From Shinisaurus crocodilurus (lineage: Eukaryota > Chordata > Lepidosauria > Squamata > Shinisauridae), in assembly GCA_021292165.1 (NCBI GenBank), contig CM037877.1:162723580-162787579 (forward strand): 64,000 nt of DNA, read 5' to 3'. The translations under genes and the position numbers were made by a program. Shown piece after piece: positions 1 through 10,589 of the stretch (position 1 is its first letter; every line of letters starts with the position of its first letter). The notes beneath the pieces are model-generated. The model was given only the letters and a program-made list of their open reading frames with translations, was not told the origin of the DNA and did not search any database.

Positions 1-1190
1 GGAGGAAAACACACACGCACCATGAAATATGACCAGAAGACAATAGGAAATCGGTGCAGACACTGGAATGCTGGTGTGTGTGTGCTGTGCTTTCAATTAA
101 GCTCCCGGTGACTTACTCAGAAGGCTGCCCTCTTCTTCTTTGGTAAAAAATATGTCACTAACAAAACAAACAGTCTAAGTCATGAACCTGGTATATTAGG
201 CCAAACAAACTCACTTGACTATGACTCCTGCGTGCTCCATTTTCTGAGCTGAGACATTACAAGAAAACCAGACTCATAGTCTGAAAAAAAAAGCACCAAA
301 CCACACACACACACAAAGTATTAAAACAGTATGAAATATGTGAAGCACTAAAAATGAATGTGTATTTCCCTAATGCAATTCCTGTGGCAAAACCAAGGAC
401 CATTGTACTGTGTTATCTGGCCTTGGACAAGACAGTTCCATCAAAAAAGATACAGAAGGTCATTAAGAATAACCTCTCTCTTCGTAATGTCCCTGAGCTG
501 ATAATTACTGTAATCCAGTGATAATAAAAGGCAAGTACAGTTTGGTCTACAAAGTATTCATAGCATTGTTTTACACAAAATATTTCATGCTGCCTTTTCT
601 TTTCACAACCAGCCCATCTCTGTGTCCATTAGTGTTGTGTTTGTGTGCATTTCTGTATATTTTAGAGAGGTTTGGTCTTAATGGATGGTGTGGAAAAGAG
701 CTCGTATACTGTAGTTGTGTAACCCTGAGGAGAACTTCAGCAGCTCACTCAACTAGGCAACTTCCTTCTTGAGAAAAGTCAATGAATCTGTATGTGAAAA
801 CAGAATAAGCTTTTTATTGTCTAACAGTGATAAAGGGGCATATAAGGACACTCCAGTAACAAAGTGATATAGAAGGACACTCTAAATTTGCTGCTGTTGC
901 CAAGGCCCTAGCTGCAGAATAATACCCCAGCTGAATGGCACTGAATGTTCAGTTATATATCTCTTGCATAAATGGTGAGGACCTTTATTGAATTCCCATA
1001 TCCTGAGTCCTGCAGACTCTGAACATGTGAATAAATATTAACATTAAACCCTCTACGTGGAAATCTTGACATATATTGACTTAGCTGCTTCTTGGAGCAA
1101 TTAAATTGTATCAATACACTCTCCTTTGGCACTACTTGATGTTTACCTATCTTTCCAAAAGGAAGGATTAGATTCATGGGGACAGGGGAT
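1..1190. other. no gene or clear repeat seen
   Basis: AT-rich sequence with only short open frames that lack any recognisable protein pattern. Short CA runs occur near 10-20 and 303-315. I see nothing that supports a gene. Confidence 0.5.
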
Positions 1191-1308
1191 GAATCCAGGC
1201 TTAGTCATACTTAGAATAGACCCACTGAAATCAATGGGACATAATTTAGTAATGACTAACATAAGTCCCATTGATTTCTAAGTATGACTAAGTCTAGACC
1301 CAATCCAG
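1191..1308. repeat. palindromic MITE (type 2)
   Basis: The left arm (tccaggcttagtcatactta) is mirrored by the right arm ending in agtatgactaagtctagacc, with a CCCATTGATTT-type core on both sides. The same structure occurs at 44490-44620, which makes this a dispersed foldback element rather than a chance hairpin. I cannot name the superfamily. Confidence 0.6.
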
Positions 1309-2009
1309 AGTCGATCAACAGCTATTAGTCATAAAAGTTAAATAGGACCTCCATATGCATAGGCTTTGTACCCTCTGAGTACCAGGTGGTGGAACAAGGA
1401 AGAAGGACTGGCCATGGACTTCAGTCCCTTCCGGAAGCTTATGTGTGGCCACTGTTTGATATAAAATGCTAGAATAATACCCTGGTAGCTGTCCTACTCC
1501 AGCAAGGCAGTTCGTCTGTGCTTACAATCTACTTTTGGAAAGTGATAGGGAAGCAAAATCCATTAGAGGTAGGCTAGCACTCAAAGAGCTAAAGTTGGGA
1601 GGCCTGCTTTAAGTCCCCTGTCTAGATTTGTTCATGTGTTATTAGGATTAGGGCCTCAGCATAAACTGTCATTGAGTAAATAAGAACCTTCTGAGCTCTG
1701 CCTGGTATTTCTTTGTTGTCACCATTGGGAAATAATCCTCAAGTGATGGAAACAGCCCATATGCTATTGATTTGCCAAGGCCCATTTCAAATATGAGGCC
1801 AAAACCATTTATGATTGTTTCTGTTATGTTTGTTTCCGGGACGAATGAATAAGATTTTAGTCATGAACTGAGTGGCAGCCTGCTGCCGCCGCCCTTAACT
1901 TTAAAACCACATGCAGTCCTCAGAAGTAGTGTAAGTGATTCAGGAACAGTTTACTTCATTATACTGATCTTTTGGCGTAAAACTTCCTTTTGTAGTTATG
2001 GTTCAAGGC

Positions 2010-2049
2010 CATATGTACAGGACTTTGCCTACAAAACTGATACAATGGC
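2010..2049 (+). repeat. 40-bp exact direct repeat, copy 1
   Basis: This stretch (starts catatgtacaggactttgcc) is identical over 40 bp to 3536-3575, in the same orientation and 1,526 bp away. The flanks differ immediately on both sides. It is not the border of any element I can recognise. Confidence 0.8.
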
Positions 2050-2563
2050 TTGAAGAAAATGATGGTTTTTAGAAGGTTATGCAACTGAATGCCTCTATCA
2101 TTAAAAGACCTGACACTTAAATGAAGGGGCTCATTTGGGTGGAGGGGGTGTTTGGTTTGTGTCTGAAAGAGAATTAAAGTCGCAAAAATGATTTAAATAA
2201 AAAGCAGATGCTTTGGACTTGAACAAGAACATGTTTGGGGATACAAAATACTAGACTAGTGCAGCATCGATGAGTAATGCAGGAATTTTATTTAGTATGT
2301 GTCCCAGCAAGTCTGGACAACTTGACGGGCTACTTATGGTTTCTCAGGCTCAAACTACACATGCTGGCAGCAAACCTGAGTCTACTGCAGTACATTGAAA
2401 GAGAGGTGGGCCCAAAACAGTTCCAGAACAATGTTTAATTGGCTTTAAAAGGGGACACACGAAAACCAAACAACAAGCATGCATACTTCCCCTTCCCCCA
2501 AACCTGGATTTTAAATCTTAGGACCCGAGATTCCTCCCCTGGGCACTAAACTTTATTTACAGT
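2050..2563. other. no gene seen
   Basis: Unassigned sequence with no open frame of note and no repeat I recognise. Confidence 0.4.
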
Positions 2564-2650
2564 TCAATCCTATACATGTCTAGACAGAAGTAAGCCCCAT
2601 TGAGTTCAATGGGACTTACGCCTAGGTAAGTGTGTAAAGGATTGTAACCT
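2564..2650. repeat. palindromic MITE (type 1)
   Basis: An AATCCTATACATGTCTA arm and a TAGGTAAGTGTGTAAAGGATTGTA arm surround a CCCATTGA..TCAATGGG centre. The same roughly 85-bp foldback recurs at 7507, 31131, 36518, 49313, 50685 and 62957, so it is an abundant family in this genome. Confidence 0.65.
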
Positions 2651-3020
2651 TAAGCAGTTTTAAAAGTGGCACAAAGGAAAGAGGGACCAAACAAGCATGT
2701 CCACCACCACCCCGCTGGGGTGGAAAACAAACAAACAAACAAACAAACTCAGTGATGAGTAAATAGAATAAATTCTATTTAAATACATAAATGAATTCTA
2801 AATAAATAAATAAAAATAATTGTGACATTCTTGGGTCCTTCTCCTTCTCCCAGCACCTCAAGAGGTCACAAAATAAGCCAAATTAGTTGCACAAACTTTA
2901 CTATTTGACTAGATCCATCCCCGAAATCAATATTTGCCACTTCCAACTGAATTAAAAGAGCACACACCTTTATAGTAGTTTGCCTAACAGGATCATGGCA
3001 GAATATGAGGTGAGATCAGA

Positions 3021-3252
3021 TTTATTTATTTCTTATATTTCTATCCCGCCTTTTTTCCTGCAAGGAACCCAAGGCGGCTTACATAATCCTCCTCGTCCTC
3101 CCCATTTTATCCTCACAGCAACCCTGTGAGGTAGGTTAGGCTGAGAGTCAGTGACTGGCCCAAAGTCACCCAGTGAGCTTCATGGCCAGGTGCGGACTAG
3201 AACCCAGATCTCCCAAGTCCAAGCCCAACACTCTAACCACTACACCACACAT
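3021..3252 (-). repeat. Sauria-type SINE
   Basis: Read on the minus strand this has a tRNA-like head (GTGTAGTGGTTAGAGTGTTG), a middle part with the GGTTCTAGTCC-like B box, then a conserved tail (CTCACAG..GTTG..GTGAGGATAAAATGGGG..GCCGCCTTGGGTTCC) and an AT-rich end. Both parts match the lepidosaur-specific Sauria SINE family as I know it. It is nearly full length. Confidence 0.85.
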
Positions 3253-3535
3253 TCTAGTCAGAATTCTCTCGGATCAGGACACCAGATTAACGAACTAAAA
3301 AGTTAAGTTTATTAACAAATCACAGAAAACATAGAAGAACACTCAAGTAAATAAAAAAGAAAGAAAGCTTACTAATACTTGCCCTTGCTGATAAAATATC
3401 TGTATCTTATGTAGCTACAAGGAGTTCATAGTAAGAGGTAACAGTAGAGTCAAAAAAGATGTAGCAAGGAATCTAGGGAGCATAGCTTCTACTAATTCCA
3501 AACTGAAGACCCGTCCCAAAAGACTAGGTTGATTG
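3253..3535. other. unassigned, possible antisense LTR tail
   Basis: Holds a TTTATTAACA motif (an antisense AATAAA) near 3309 in A-rich sequence, a layout also seen in the candidate LTRs at 6095 and 11886. There are no clear borders, so I leave it unassigned. Confidence 0.25.
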
Positions 3536-3575
3536 CATATGTACAGGACTTTGCCTACAAAACTGATACAATGGC
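3536..3575 (+). repeat. 40-bp exact direct repeat, copy 2
   Basis: Identical to 2010-2049. The sequence before it (gattg) and after it (atcacctgg) is unrelated to the flanks of copy 1, so the shared block is sharply bounded. Confidence 0.8.
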
Positions 3576-4900
3576 ATCACCTGGTTTAGGGCTGGGGTGA
3601 ACAAAGGTCAACCCATCTTAAAAACACGTTCTCCAATCATCCCTAACTCTCCATGACAGTAACTTTTTAAAAAAGAGGTTCTGCTCACTGAAAGTGGAGA
3701 GAGAGAGAGAGAGATAGCCTGACCTCTCTTGCTGCTCTTGCTGCTGCCTCCAGTCTGGCCCAAGCCTATCATAGGTGGTTGCAACGTTCTGTGTGCCACC
3801 TCTAGCAGAGTGCTGAGGGGACAGAATGCGTGTGAGGCCTAAGAGCTCTCAGTGGGGTCCAGAACCACCTGGTTGGCTGAGAACCCAGCTTGTGAGCACT
3901 GGCATCCCCTGCAACACAGGCCCTTCTCCCAACACTCCAAGAGCATGCTCTGTTGGACAATGGCCAAGGCATGCTCTTTGGGGAACCTGAGTGCTTACCC
4001 TCCCTACCCTCCCTCCTGCTGTCATATGCACAACCCTACCATCAGATCTGCCATCTTGGCTCTATGGATCATGCTGGACTACATTTCCCAATTCCCGGCA
4101 TGCTCCAGAGGTCATACAGGGCAGCAGCCAGGGCTTTCCACCACTGCCACCCAAAGCCCAGACATTAAAGACATCTTCCTATAACCTTTCCCTCTCTTCC
4201 CCCCTCAAAATTTTCTTTCCCCTCCTCCAAAGTGAGGAGTTGCTCCTCAGATTATAGCCCTGTGTGCACTCCTGAGAAGGCCACAACCTCCAACAGTATC
4301 TGACCGAGCTACTTTTTGATACCAAAATAGTGCTCCGTGCTGAGGAGGGAGGGAGGAATAGAGAACCAAGAAGAGACTACCAGGGTATGTCTGAAATAGT
4401 TTCCAACTGTGATTATCTGTAATCCTTCCTGGTTTTTCTTGAAACACAAAATGCTAAAAGAAATGCAGCAGATGGAAGAATGGGAGAGGATGGTCTACGC
4501 ATCAGACGGACAGAAGGTAAACGCTTTAACATTTGGAAACAGCTTCCCAAATACTAGACATTGATTCAAAATAGATGGCAAGTGTTAGGAACTTGGGATA
4601 ACTAATATGTTGTGCACAGGAATTGCCAGTAAATAAGATTCCAAACCCAGTAGAAACATCTGGTTTCCTAAATGGCAACTGGAACTTAAATGAGGGAGGC
4701 CTTGTGTATGTTCCTGAAATGAAGTCAGTCAGTCAACAGAACCTGGGGGGGGGGGGAATCCACACTGACGTGCGGGGGGAATATGGGGCTTAATCCTGTA
4801 GCAAAACAAAACCAGGAGAAATTATTTCTTGACCAGTTAGGACCAGAGCCTAAGCCTGTGGCCTAAGCATTCCTCTGGCTTTACAATGTAGACTTCAATT
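3576..4900. other. no gene seen
   Basis: Short overlapping frames between 3849 and 4257 on both strands show no domain or codon pattern and are taken as chance. A G-run lies at 4744-4756. No splice-bounded exon is evident. Confidence 0.4.
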
Positions 4901-4904
4901 TCTC

Positions 4905-5123
4905 TTCCCTCAAATAACCCATGGCTTTTTAAAGGGTTATTTGAGGGTCGTCTAACCCTCCAACAACCCCTGCCACCTGGGTTCACACAACACAACAAGC
5001 CGTGACAAGCTGGTTGCCCAAGGGGGCCATGCAAAAATGGCACCAGTGGGTGCCAGGCATGATGGGACAGCCCCCAAAGGTAAATTAAGCCACGGTGAGC
5101 TGTTGTCTCATGCAAACAGGCCC
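4905..5123. repeat. foldback DNA transposon, family X
   Basis: Contains the motifs shared with 24866-25069, 33910-34264 and 53455-53756: AAGCCA(C/T)GGTGG-like blocks, a hairpin AACCCATGGCTTTTTAAAGGGTT, GGGTTCACACAACAC and a terminal CATGCAAACAGGCCC. It is the most decayed copy and its left end is uncertain. Confidence 0.5.
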
Positions 5124-5140
5124 AATGTTGTGGTTGTTGT

Positions 5141-5283
5141 ACCCTCCAATGTTTTCCCATCGCTTCTTCCATCTTTTTTCTTTCCACAAAAAAATCCATT
5201 GAGGAAAGATGGAATAGCTGTCGTACCATGTCTTTTGATTGGAAGAACTAAGAGCCGTCTTTCTGGATGCACCTCTAGACACA
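5141..5283 (+). repeat. dispersed repeat, family Y
   Basis: Aligns by eye with 24729-24858 over GTTTTCCCA..CTTCTTCCATCTTT..TCTTTCCAC..AAAA.CCCATT and TGTCTTTTGATTG. In both places it lies next to a family X element, but on opposite sides of it. Class unknown. Confidence 0.5.
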
Positions 5284-5404
5284 TTGGCAGCATTTGGAAG
5301 TTATATCTCAACTTAATAAGCCAAGATATGAACAAGCCTTGTGCCCATGCTTACAATTCCTTCCCTCCCCCACAGTGCGCCACAATTGAAACTGGAAGGC
5401 TTCA

Positions 5405-5560
5405 ATTAACCATAGTTTCCTATTTCATCTGAACTAGGAAACTATAGTTACCACACCGGTTGGAGAACAAGTCAGGATCTTAAGCCAACTTCAAACCATG
5501 TTTAAGATCCTGTCTTGCTCCAAACCTGGTAACCATAGTTTCTCAGTTTTGATGAAATGG
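5405..5560. repeat. palindromic MITE
   Basis: An inner inverted pair (GGAAACTATAGTTACCAC..GTCAGGATCTTAA against TTTAAGATCCTGTC..GGTAACCATAGTTTC) sits inside an outer pair carrying CATAGTTTCC / TTTCATC motifs. The foldback covers about 150 bp. Confidence 0.55.
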
Positions 5561-5665
5561 GAAATGAAAGACCTCCCTGGCTTATTGCAGCATGCCGAGA
5601 AGAGAGGAAGGAGCAGGTGGAGTGATTATGGAGTGTATGGGCAAAATGCTTGCGTATATCTTGGC

Positions 5666-5905
5666 TTATTTATTTATTTATTTATTATATTTATACCCCA
5701 CCTTTTTTCCTGCAAGGAACCCAAGGCGGCTTACATAATCCTCCTCCTCCTCTCCATTTTATCCTCACAACAACCCTGTGAGGTAGGTTAGGCTGAGAGT
5801 CAGTGACTGGCCCAAAGTCACCCAGTGAGTTTCATGGCTGAGTGTGGACTAGAACCCGGATCTCCCAAGTCCCAGTCCAACACTCTAACCACTATGCCAC
5901 ACTGA
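5666..5905 (-). repeat. Sauria-type SINE
   Basis: Full-length minus-strand copy. The tRNA-like head ends at about 5905 (revcomp GTGGCATAGTGGTTAGAG), and an A/T-rich TTTATTTA tail lies at 5666-5690. It differs little from the copy at 3021, suggesting comparable age. Confidence 0.85.
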
Positions 5906-6094
5906 ACCACATGGTTGATATATGATCATTTGAATGCAGTCATTGGGTGTGATGAAACTTTTTAGTGTTCTCAACCTATGGGGAAAATGAATTATTGTGA
6001 AAAAGGACTGCCAACCGGTCCTTTATGCAAGACCAGAGATCAAAGGTGCAAAACTGCTAGCCTTAGCTCTGCCGTCTTGACACTGATTCTCTCA

Positions 6095-6740
6095 GGGCCT
6101 TGCCCTTGTCTATACTCTGGATTTAGCGCTGAACCACAGAGGAACCACACATGCCGTGTGGGGTAAAACCAGGAAAGTTTATTTCAGGTAAACAGATTAT
6201 AACAAAAGGTAGGAAATGAGGGAAGGGGAAAAGGTGGGGAAGACACTTTGGTATACACACAGTAGAGCTACAAAATAACAAAGCTAGTTCCTTTACTATA
6301 TATCTACCCAGGTACTCTCTTTACTTGGGGCTGGTCCTCTTCAGGGTTGCCTTAGCAAAACCCTACTCTGTGCTCTTTCACGTGCAGACCACAACACAGG
6401 TTGGTGGTCCCCTTGAGGGCTTGCCTCAGCATCAGCCCTAATTCAGCTAGTTTCACCGAGAGCTACTCAGGGCTGGATCCTGAGGTCAGACCGAAGCCCT
6501 GGACCTCCGCGCAGCTTGATGCCCATGATCAACAACGAACCCCAAAAGCCTCAGCAGCAGTATAGATTCCCCCCCCTCCTTTCAGTAGCCCAGTGTCTTT
6601 AGCCAATCAGGATGGCTAGGCAGGGTGGTGGTGGTTCTTTCCTCATGACTGGCGGGCTTGAGAACGTTTGCATATGAATATCTGAGGCACAGGGGCATCA
6701 AAGGGGCATCAAAGGGACAGGGGAGACTCTGTGGCGTGCC
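6095..6740 (-). mobile_element. candidate LTR, antisense
   Basis: Read on the minus strand it shows the order expected of a promoter-bearing LTR: a CCAAT-type box (CCTGATTGGCT, about 6603-6613), GC-rich sequence, then AATAAA (antisense TTTATTT at 6179). I cannot define TG..CA borders or a target duplication. It could also be an unrelated repeat. Confidence 0.3.
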
Positions 6741-6808
6741 CCCCATCAGATAACCTATGTACATTTGCATGACTTTTCCAGCCCCCAGCTGGGATTATCG
6801 TGTTTACA

Positions 6809-6879
6809 GGTGTGCGTGTGTGTGCGTGTGTGTGCGTGTGTGCGTGTGTGCGTATGTGTGTGTGTGTGTGTGTGTGTGG
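6809..6879. repeat. (TG)n/(CG)-interrupted microsatellite
   Basis: Alternating TG with periodic TGCG units. The ORFs across it on both strands are pure simple-sequence translations. Confidence 0.95.
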
Positions 6880-7188
6880 TGCAGGAAACTCTGAGGCTTT
6901 TTCCTTCACAATTATACCAGCAGTTACTATACCCTACAAACATTATTTACTAAATTATTCACTTCCCATATCTAAAGTTGTTTGCCTCCAGTTCTCTCCC
7001 AAAAGACAATCCCGCCGCCATCTTCCAGCCCCTTCTCAAAATCTTTCCCTGCATCTCTTTCTTCCAGTCCTCTGTGTCTCCAGTTCCTTCCATTTCTAAT
7101 CATTACTGGAGATCTTTCTTCCCTTTCTCAGTCCCCACTCCACATCCTTCTTCCAGTTCCCTTTTCAGCTCTGTCTCTAACTGGACTC

Positions 7189-7189
7189 T

Positions 7190-7223
<34 letters not shown>
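7189..7223. repeat. (TC)n microsatellite
   Basis: Uninterrupted CT dinucleotide run at the end of a pyrimidine-rich tract that begins near 7000. Confidence 0.95.
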
Positions 7224-7225
<2 letters not shown>

Positions 7226-7329
7226 ACACAGGAAAAGATCAAATGAATAAAAGCTGCAAAAAGAAAGGAGGATGAACCCCCTAATCTATCCTGCTCCCCA
7301 CCCCATTTTGTTTTCAGGATGAGTGAAAT

Positions 7330-7475
7330 CAGGGCTTTTTTTCTGGTGGAACTCACCGGAACTGAGTTCCAGCACCTTTTCTTCTATTAATTGCATTACA
7401 ATTTAATCGCCATCTACTCCCGAGGAAATGTAATCCAAGAGTTCCGGTACCCTTTTCTCCAGAAAAAAAGCACTG
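7330..7475. mobile_element. hAT-type MITE, 146 bp
   Basis: Starts CAGGGCTTTTTTTCTGG and ends CCAGAAAAAAAGCACTG, which are inverted. It is flanked by an exact 8-bp duplication AGTGAAAT (7322-7329 and 7476-7483). The 8-bp duplication with CAG-G termini is the hAT signature. It has no coding capacity. Confidence 0.85.
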
Positions 7476-7506
7476 AGTGAAATGTAAGCAAAAAGCAAAG
7501 TAAGGC

Positions 7507-7596
7507 TGCAATCCTATCCACACATCTGGGAGTAAGCTCCATTGAATTCAGTGAGGCTTACTTGTGCGCAGCGTAGACATGTCTAGGATTGCACGT
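7507..7596. repeat. palindromic MITE (type 1)
   Basis: TGCAATCCTA..GGGAGTAAGCTCCATTGAATTCAGTGAGGCTTAC..ATGTCTAGGATTGCA, the same foldback as at 2564. Confidence 0.65.
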
Positions 7597-7632
7597 AAGT
7601 GGGGCTGCACTTTGACTGCTGCATACACACAC

Positions 7633-7633
<1 letters not shown>

Positions 7634-7694
<61 letters not shown>
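7634..7694. repeat. (TG)n(GA)n compound microsatellite
   Basis: A TG run passes directly into a GA run. The 99- to 107-codon frames over it on both strands are artefacts of the repeat. Confidence 0.95.
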
Positions 7695-7697
<3 letters not shown>

Positions 7698-7699
7698 TG

Positions 7700-8590
7700 T
7701 ACATGTGTGTGAGTGTACTTGCGTGTGCATACTCATGGTGGATAGAGACTGGGTGCAGGTCTACTCGTCTTCCTGCTTGCCACCACTGAAAATCATTGCA
7801 CGTATTCACCCTCACTTGTTTTTCAAGCATTCCGAACACTGTGTGAGCTGGATGCACCTATTTGTACATAAAAGCCTTAACAAATGAGCAAGGAAGGAAT
7901 ACATGTGTAAAATTTTAACGGTTTGGATCTGATGTACAATGAGGTGGCATGGAGAGGGGTGGGCTTCCAGCCTAACATTGCATCGCTTCATATTTATTTT
8001 TTCTGAAACCTCCCATGTGGCATGTCTGTTTCTTGCCACAGCATGTTTCCTTCATGTGAAAAAATGTTTTGTCAGCAGTTTATTGTCATTAGCTAGTTTA
8101 AGCTGGGAATGCCTTTTTATAAGCCAGTGTGGTGCTCCCTAGATCTCCAGGGTGCACTTGGAAAGACAGGATTCTGTGTATAATGGATGCAGGGAATTTA
8201 CAATGAAGCACGCATTTTGTGTAAATAATTGTGTGGATTTGATGCACATGTTCCATATTAGATTTCATAAGTAATGAATGTAACCCTAAGCAATGGGGAG
8301 TAAAAGAAATGTTATTTATTATGAGTCTTAGGTTTGGTTATATAAAATATGATGGTGTACTGCAAGGGTGAACAGATGGTCTGATATTATGAGCCATGTA
8401 TTGAAACCATTGTAAGCCCAATGGTCATTTAAAAACTGTGTGCAAATGTCACAGTATGCACCTCGGCTGTAAGAAGATTTTAGTGTGTAGTGCGCATACT
8501 GTCAGTCACATACTTTCCCACATATGTCCCACCCCCCCGTCCCGTCCCCAGTGATAGCTGGCCTTGAAGTGATAGGAACATCAGAGGCTG
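7700..8590. other. no gene seen
   Basis: Ordinary AT-rich sequence without repeats I recognise and without credible exons. Confidence 0.4.
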
Positions 8591-8591
8591 T

Positions 8592-8785
8592 GTTATATAC
8601 CAGGACTGTCTCTTGGTCCATTTGGCCCAGGATTGCCAACTCTGACTAGCAGTGGCCCTCCAAGGTCTCAGGTAGAGGAAAAATTGTTCCTGTCACCCAC
8701 TTAGTCTTTTTTTAAAACTGGAGATGTCCAGGATTGAACCTTGGACTTTCTGCATGGAAAGCATGTGCTGTGCCACTGACCTATG
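8592..8785 (-). repeat. tRNA-derived SINE, diverged
   Basis: The minus-strand copy has the order seen at 14038-14229 (GTTATATACCAGGACTG..TTGGTCCATTTGGCC..GGATTGAACCTTGGAC..CTGTGCCACTGAC) but is more diverged. The tRNA B box (GGTTCAATCC on the minus strand) is recognisable. Confidence 0.55.
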
Positions 8786-8792
8786 GTCAGTG

Positions 8793-8871
8793 AGATATGA
8801 AAGTGGGCTGTTTTCACATAACTCTTAGGGGAGCCCAAAGTGATATGTGAAAACAACCCACTTTCATATCA
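8793..8871. repeat. hairpin MITE, 79 bp
   Basis: The arms GATATGAAAGTGGGCTGTTT and AAACAACCCACTTTCATATC pair with a single mismatch over about 26 bp around a loop at about 8820-8845. This is too long and symmetric for chance. Confidence 0.7.
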
Positions 8872-8878
8872 TGTAAGT

Positions 8879-9001
8879 CAGGGATGGGGAATGCATTTTG
8901 GACCACAACTACCGTCATCCCTCACCATTGGATATGCTGGCTAGGGCTGATGGGAGTTGCAGTCCACCAACCTCTGGAGGACCACACATTCCCCACCCCA
9001 G
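8879..9001. mobile_element. hAT-type MITE
   Basis: CAGGGATGGGGAATGC..CATTCCCCACCCCAG termini with an imperfect 8-bp duplication (ATGTAAGT / ACATAAGT, 6 of 8). The interior (CTGGCTAGGGCTGATGGGAG) is shared with 42497-42630. Confidence 0.65.
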
Positions 9002-9433
9002 ACATAAGTGATATGAAAGTAGCCTTCAGATGGCCAATTTCAATGGCAGATTCCAATAGAGGTGCCTTCAATATTCATCACTGTGTGCAATTTTAAGAAC
9101 GGTGAGCAGGGAATGTCCTTTCTTATTTCATTATTTAGGTGCAAGAATGTCCAAGGCCTGTACTTCCCCCAGCAGACAGTCAGATGCTGAGCATATTGGG
9201 ACCAAAAGAAGGAAACTCCGTATGAGGCATGAGGCATGAGGCCTCCTCTCATACTCACATCCACACATAGTTCAGAGTTACTGGGTTAAATGACACACTA
9301 TGTTAAATATGCAGTGTGCAGATGATCCTCACTGTTTTGTTTACCTTAGTGTGTAAGCATGTGAGGTCCCAATCCAGATAGGGACCACCATGTACATGTA
9401 GGGGAAGTTTAAACCTTCTCATTCAGCCACTTA

Positions 9434-9436
<3 letters not shown>

Positions 9437-9485
<49 letters not shown>
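9437..9485. repeat. (CA)n microsatellite
   Basis: Uninterrupted CA run of about 24 units, followed by T- and A-homopolymer tracts at 9493-9512. Confidence 0.95.
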
Positions 9486-9490
<5 letters not shown>

Positions 9491-9769
9491 GGGGTTTTTT
9501 TTAAAAAAAAAAACTGGGGGGACTCCCTTGGCACCAGTGAATCAGGCTTCCACATACTTATACAAAGATAAACAAAATGATGAGGACCGGACCAGCTGCA
9601 TGCTACATATTTAATGTAGCATGTTGTTTCTATGTAGCACAAACTTTGGCATTTGGTAGAATAGCCAACACCAATGTGCTGGATGGCTGGAATAAGGGTG
9701 CTATTCTCAGTTTACTGCTGTTGTTGCCCCAGCTAGAGGTGTTTTATGCTGCTGTTGCTGCTGCTGCTG

Positions 9770-10195
9770 GCGATTTATTTCATTTCTTTACCACTCAATA
9801 GCCGAAGCTCTCTGGACAGTTCACAAAAATACACATCACAATACAAGATAATAAAAACATAATAAAATCTCTTACATACAAAATTTAAAGCAATTTAAAC
9901 AGCTAAAACATTTACAATAAGATACTGGATGCGATGGAAACAACTGACATAAATGCCCCCATCATATGCCATGAAATGCCTGGGAGTAGGGGACAGTCTT
10001 AAGCTGGAGCTGAAAAGATGACAGTGTTGGCACTCGGCAGACCTCAGTGGGGAGAGCATTCCATAATTGGAAGGCCACCACTGAGAAGGCCTTCTCCCTT
10101 GTTGCCACCTTCTGAGCCTCTCATGTATTGCCCCCCTCCCTCTGTGGTAGCACTGGTGTAGGACGAACTCCTTCTCTTTCCTCTTCATTCCCAAT
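9770..10195 (-). repeat. LINE-like 3' region
   Basis: Begins with AATAGCCGAAGCTCTCTGGACAGTT-type sequence, then an A-rich stretch with AATAAAA motifs. It ends in a conserved block (GAGAGCATTCCATAATTGGA, GCCACCACTGAGAAGGCCTT) that I associate with an abundant squamate L2/CR1-like repeat. The A-rich start also occurs at 33661. Class uncertain. Confidence 0.4.
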
Positions 10196-10589
10196 TTCTG
10201 GGAGTCTTTAATATTTTTTTTTAAATTGCTTAAAGCTAAGTCATAAGGAAGTGTTTGGTGTGTGTGTGTGTTTGGTTTTACACCAGTTGAAAGAAAACAG
10301 GGATAGGTATTGTCGTCATAGGACCTCTTCAGGTTATGTATGTATCATTCATCTATTTGAGGCATATCTAGGAATCTTTAAATGAACATTCCTTCTGTGG
10401 AGTTTAAAGCACATACCTGCATGGTCTTTAATTATGTGAAAACATTCATTCCAAGTAGAAAGAAATGCAAGAAAGGGTCTTGCTCCTGACCTCCATGTCT
10501 TCAAGTCATTTGCACAGAAAGCTTCACAAGTAGGCTCCCTGTGTGTGCAACCTTGCAAAAACACAGGGTATGGATTTTGTAGAGGGAGA

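Noticed and set aside
6709..6953. His/Thr- and Cys/Val-rich frames
   Set aside because: Pure translations of the TG/CG microsatellite.
7558..7887. 99- and 107-codon frames across 7.6-7.9 kb
   Set aside because: They depend on the (TG)n(GA)n microsatellite and have no domain features.
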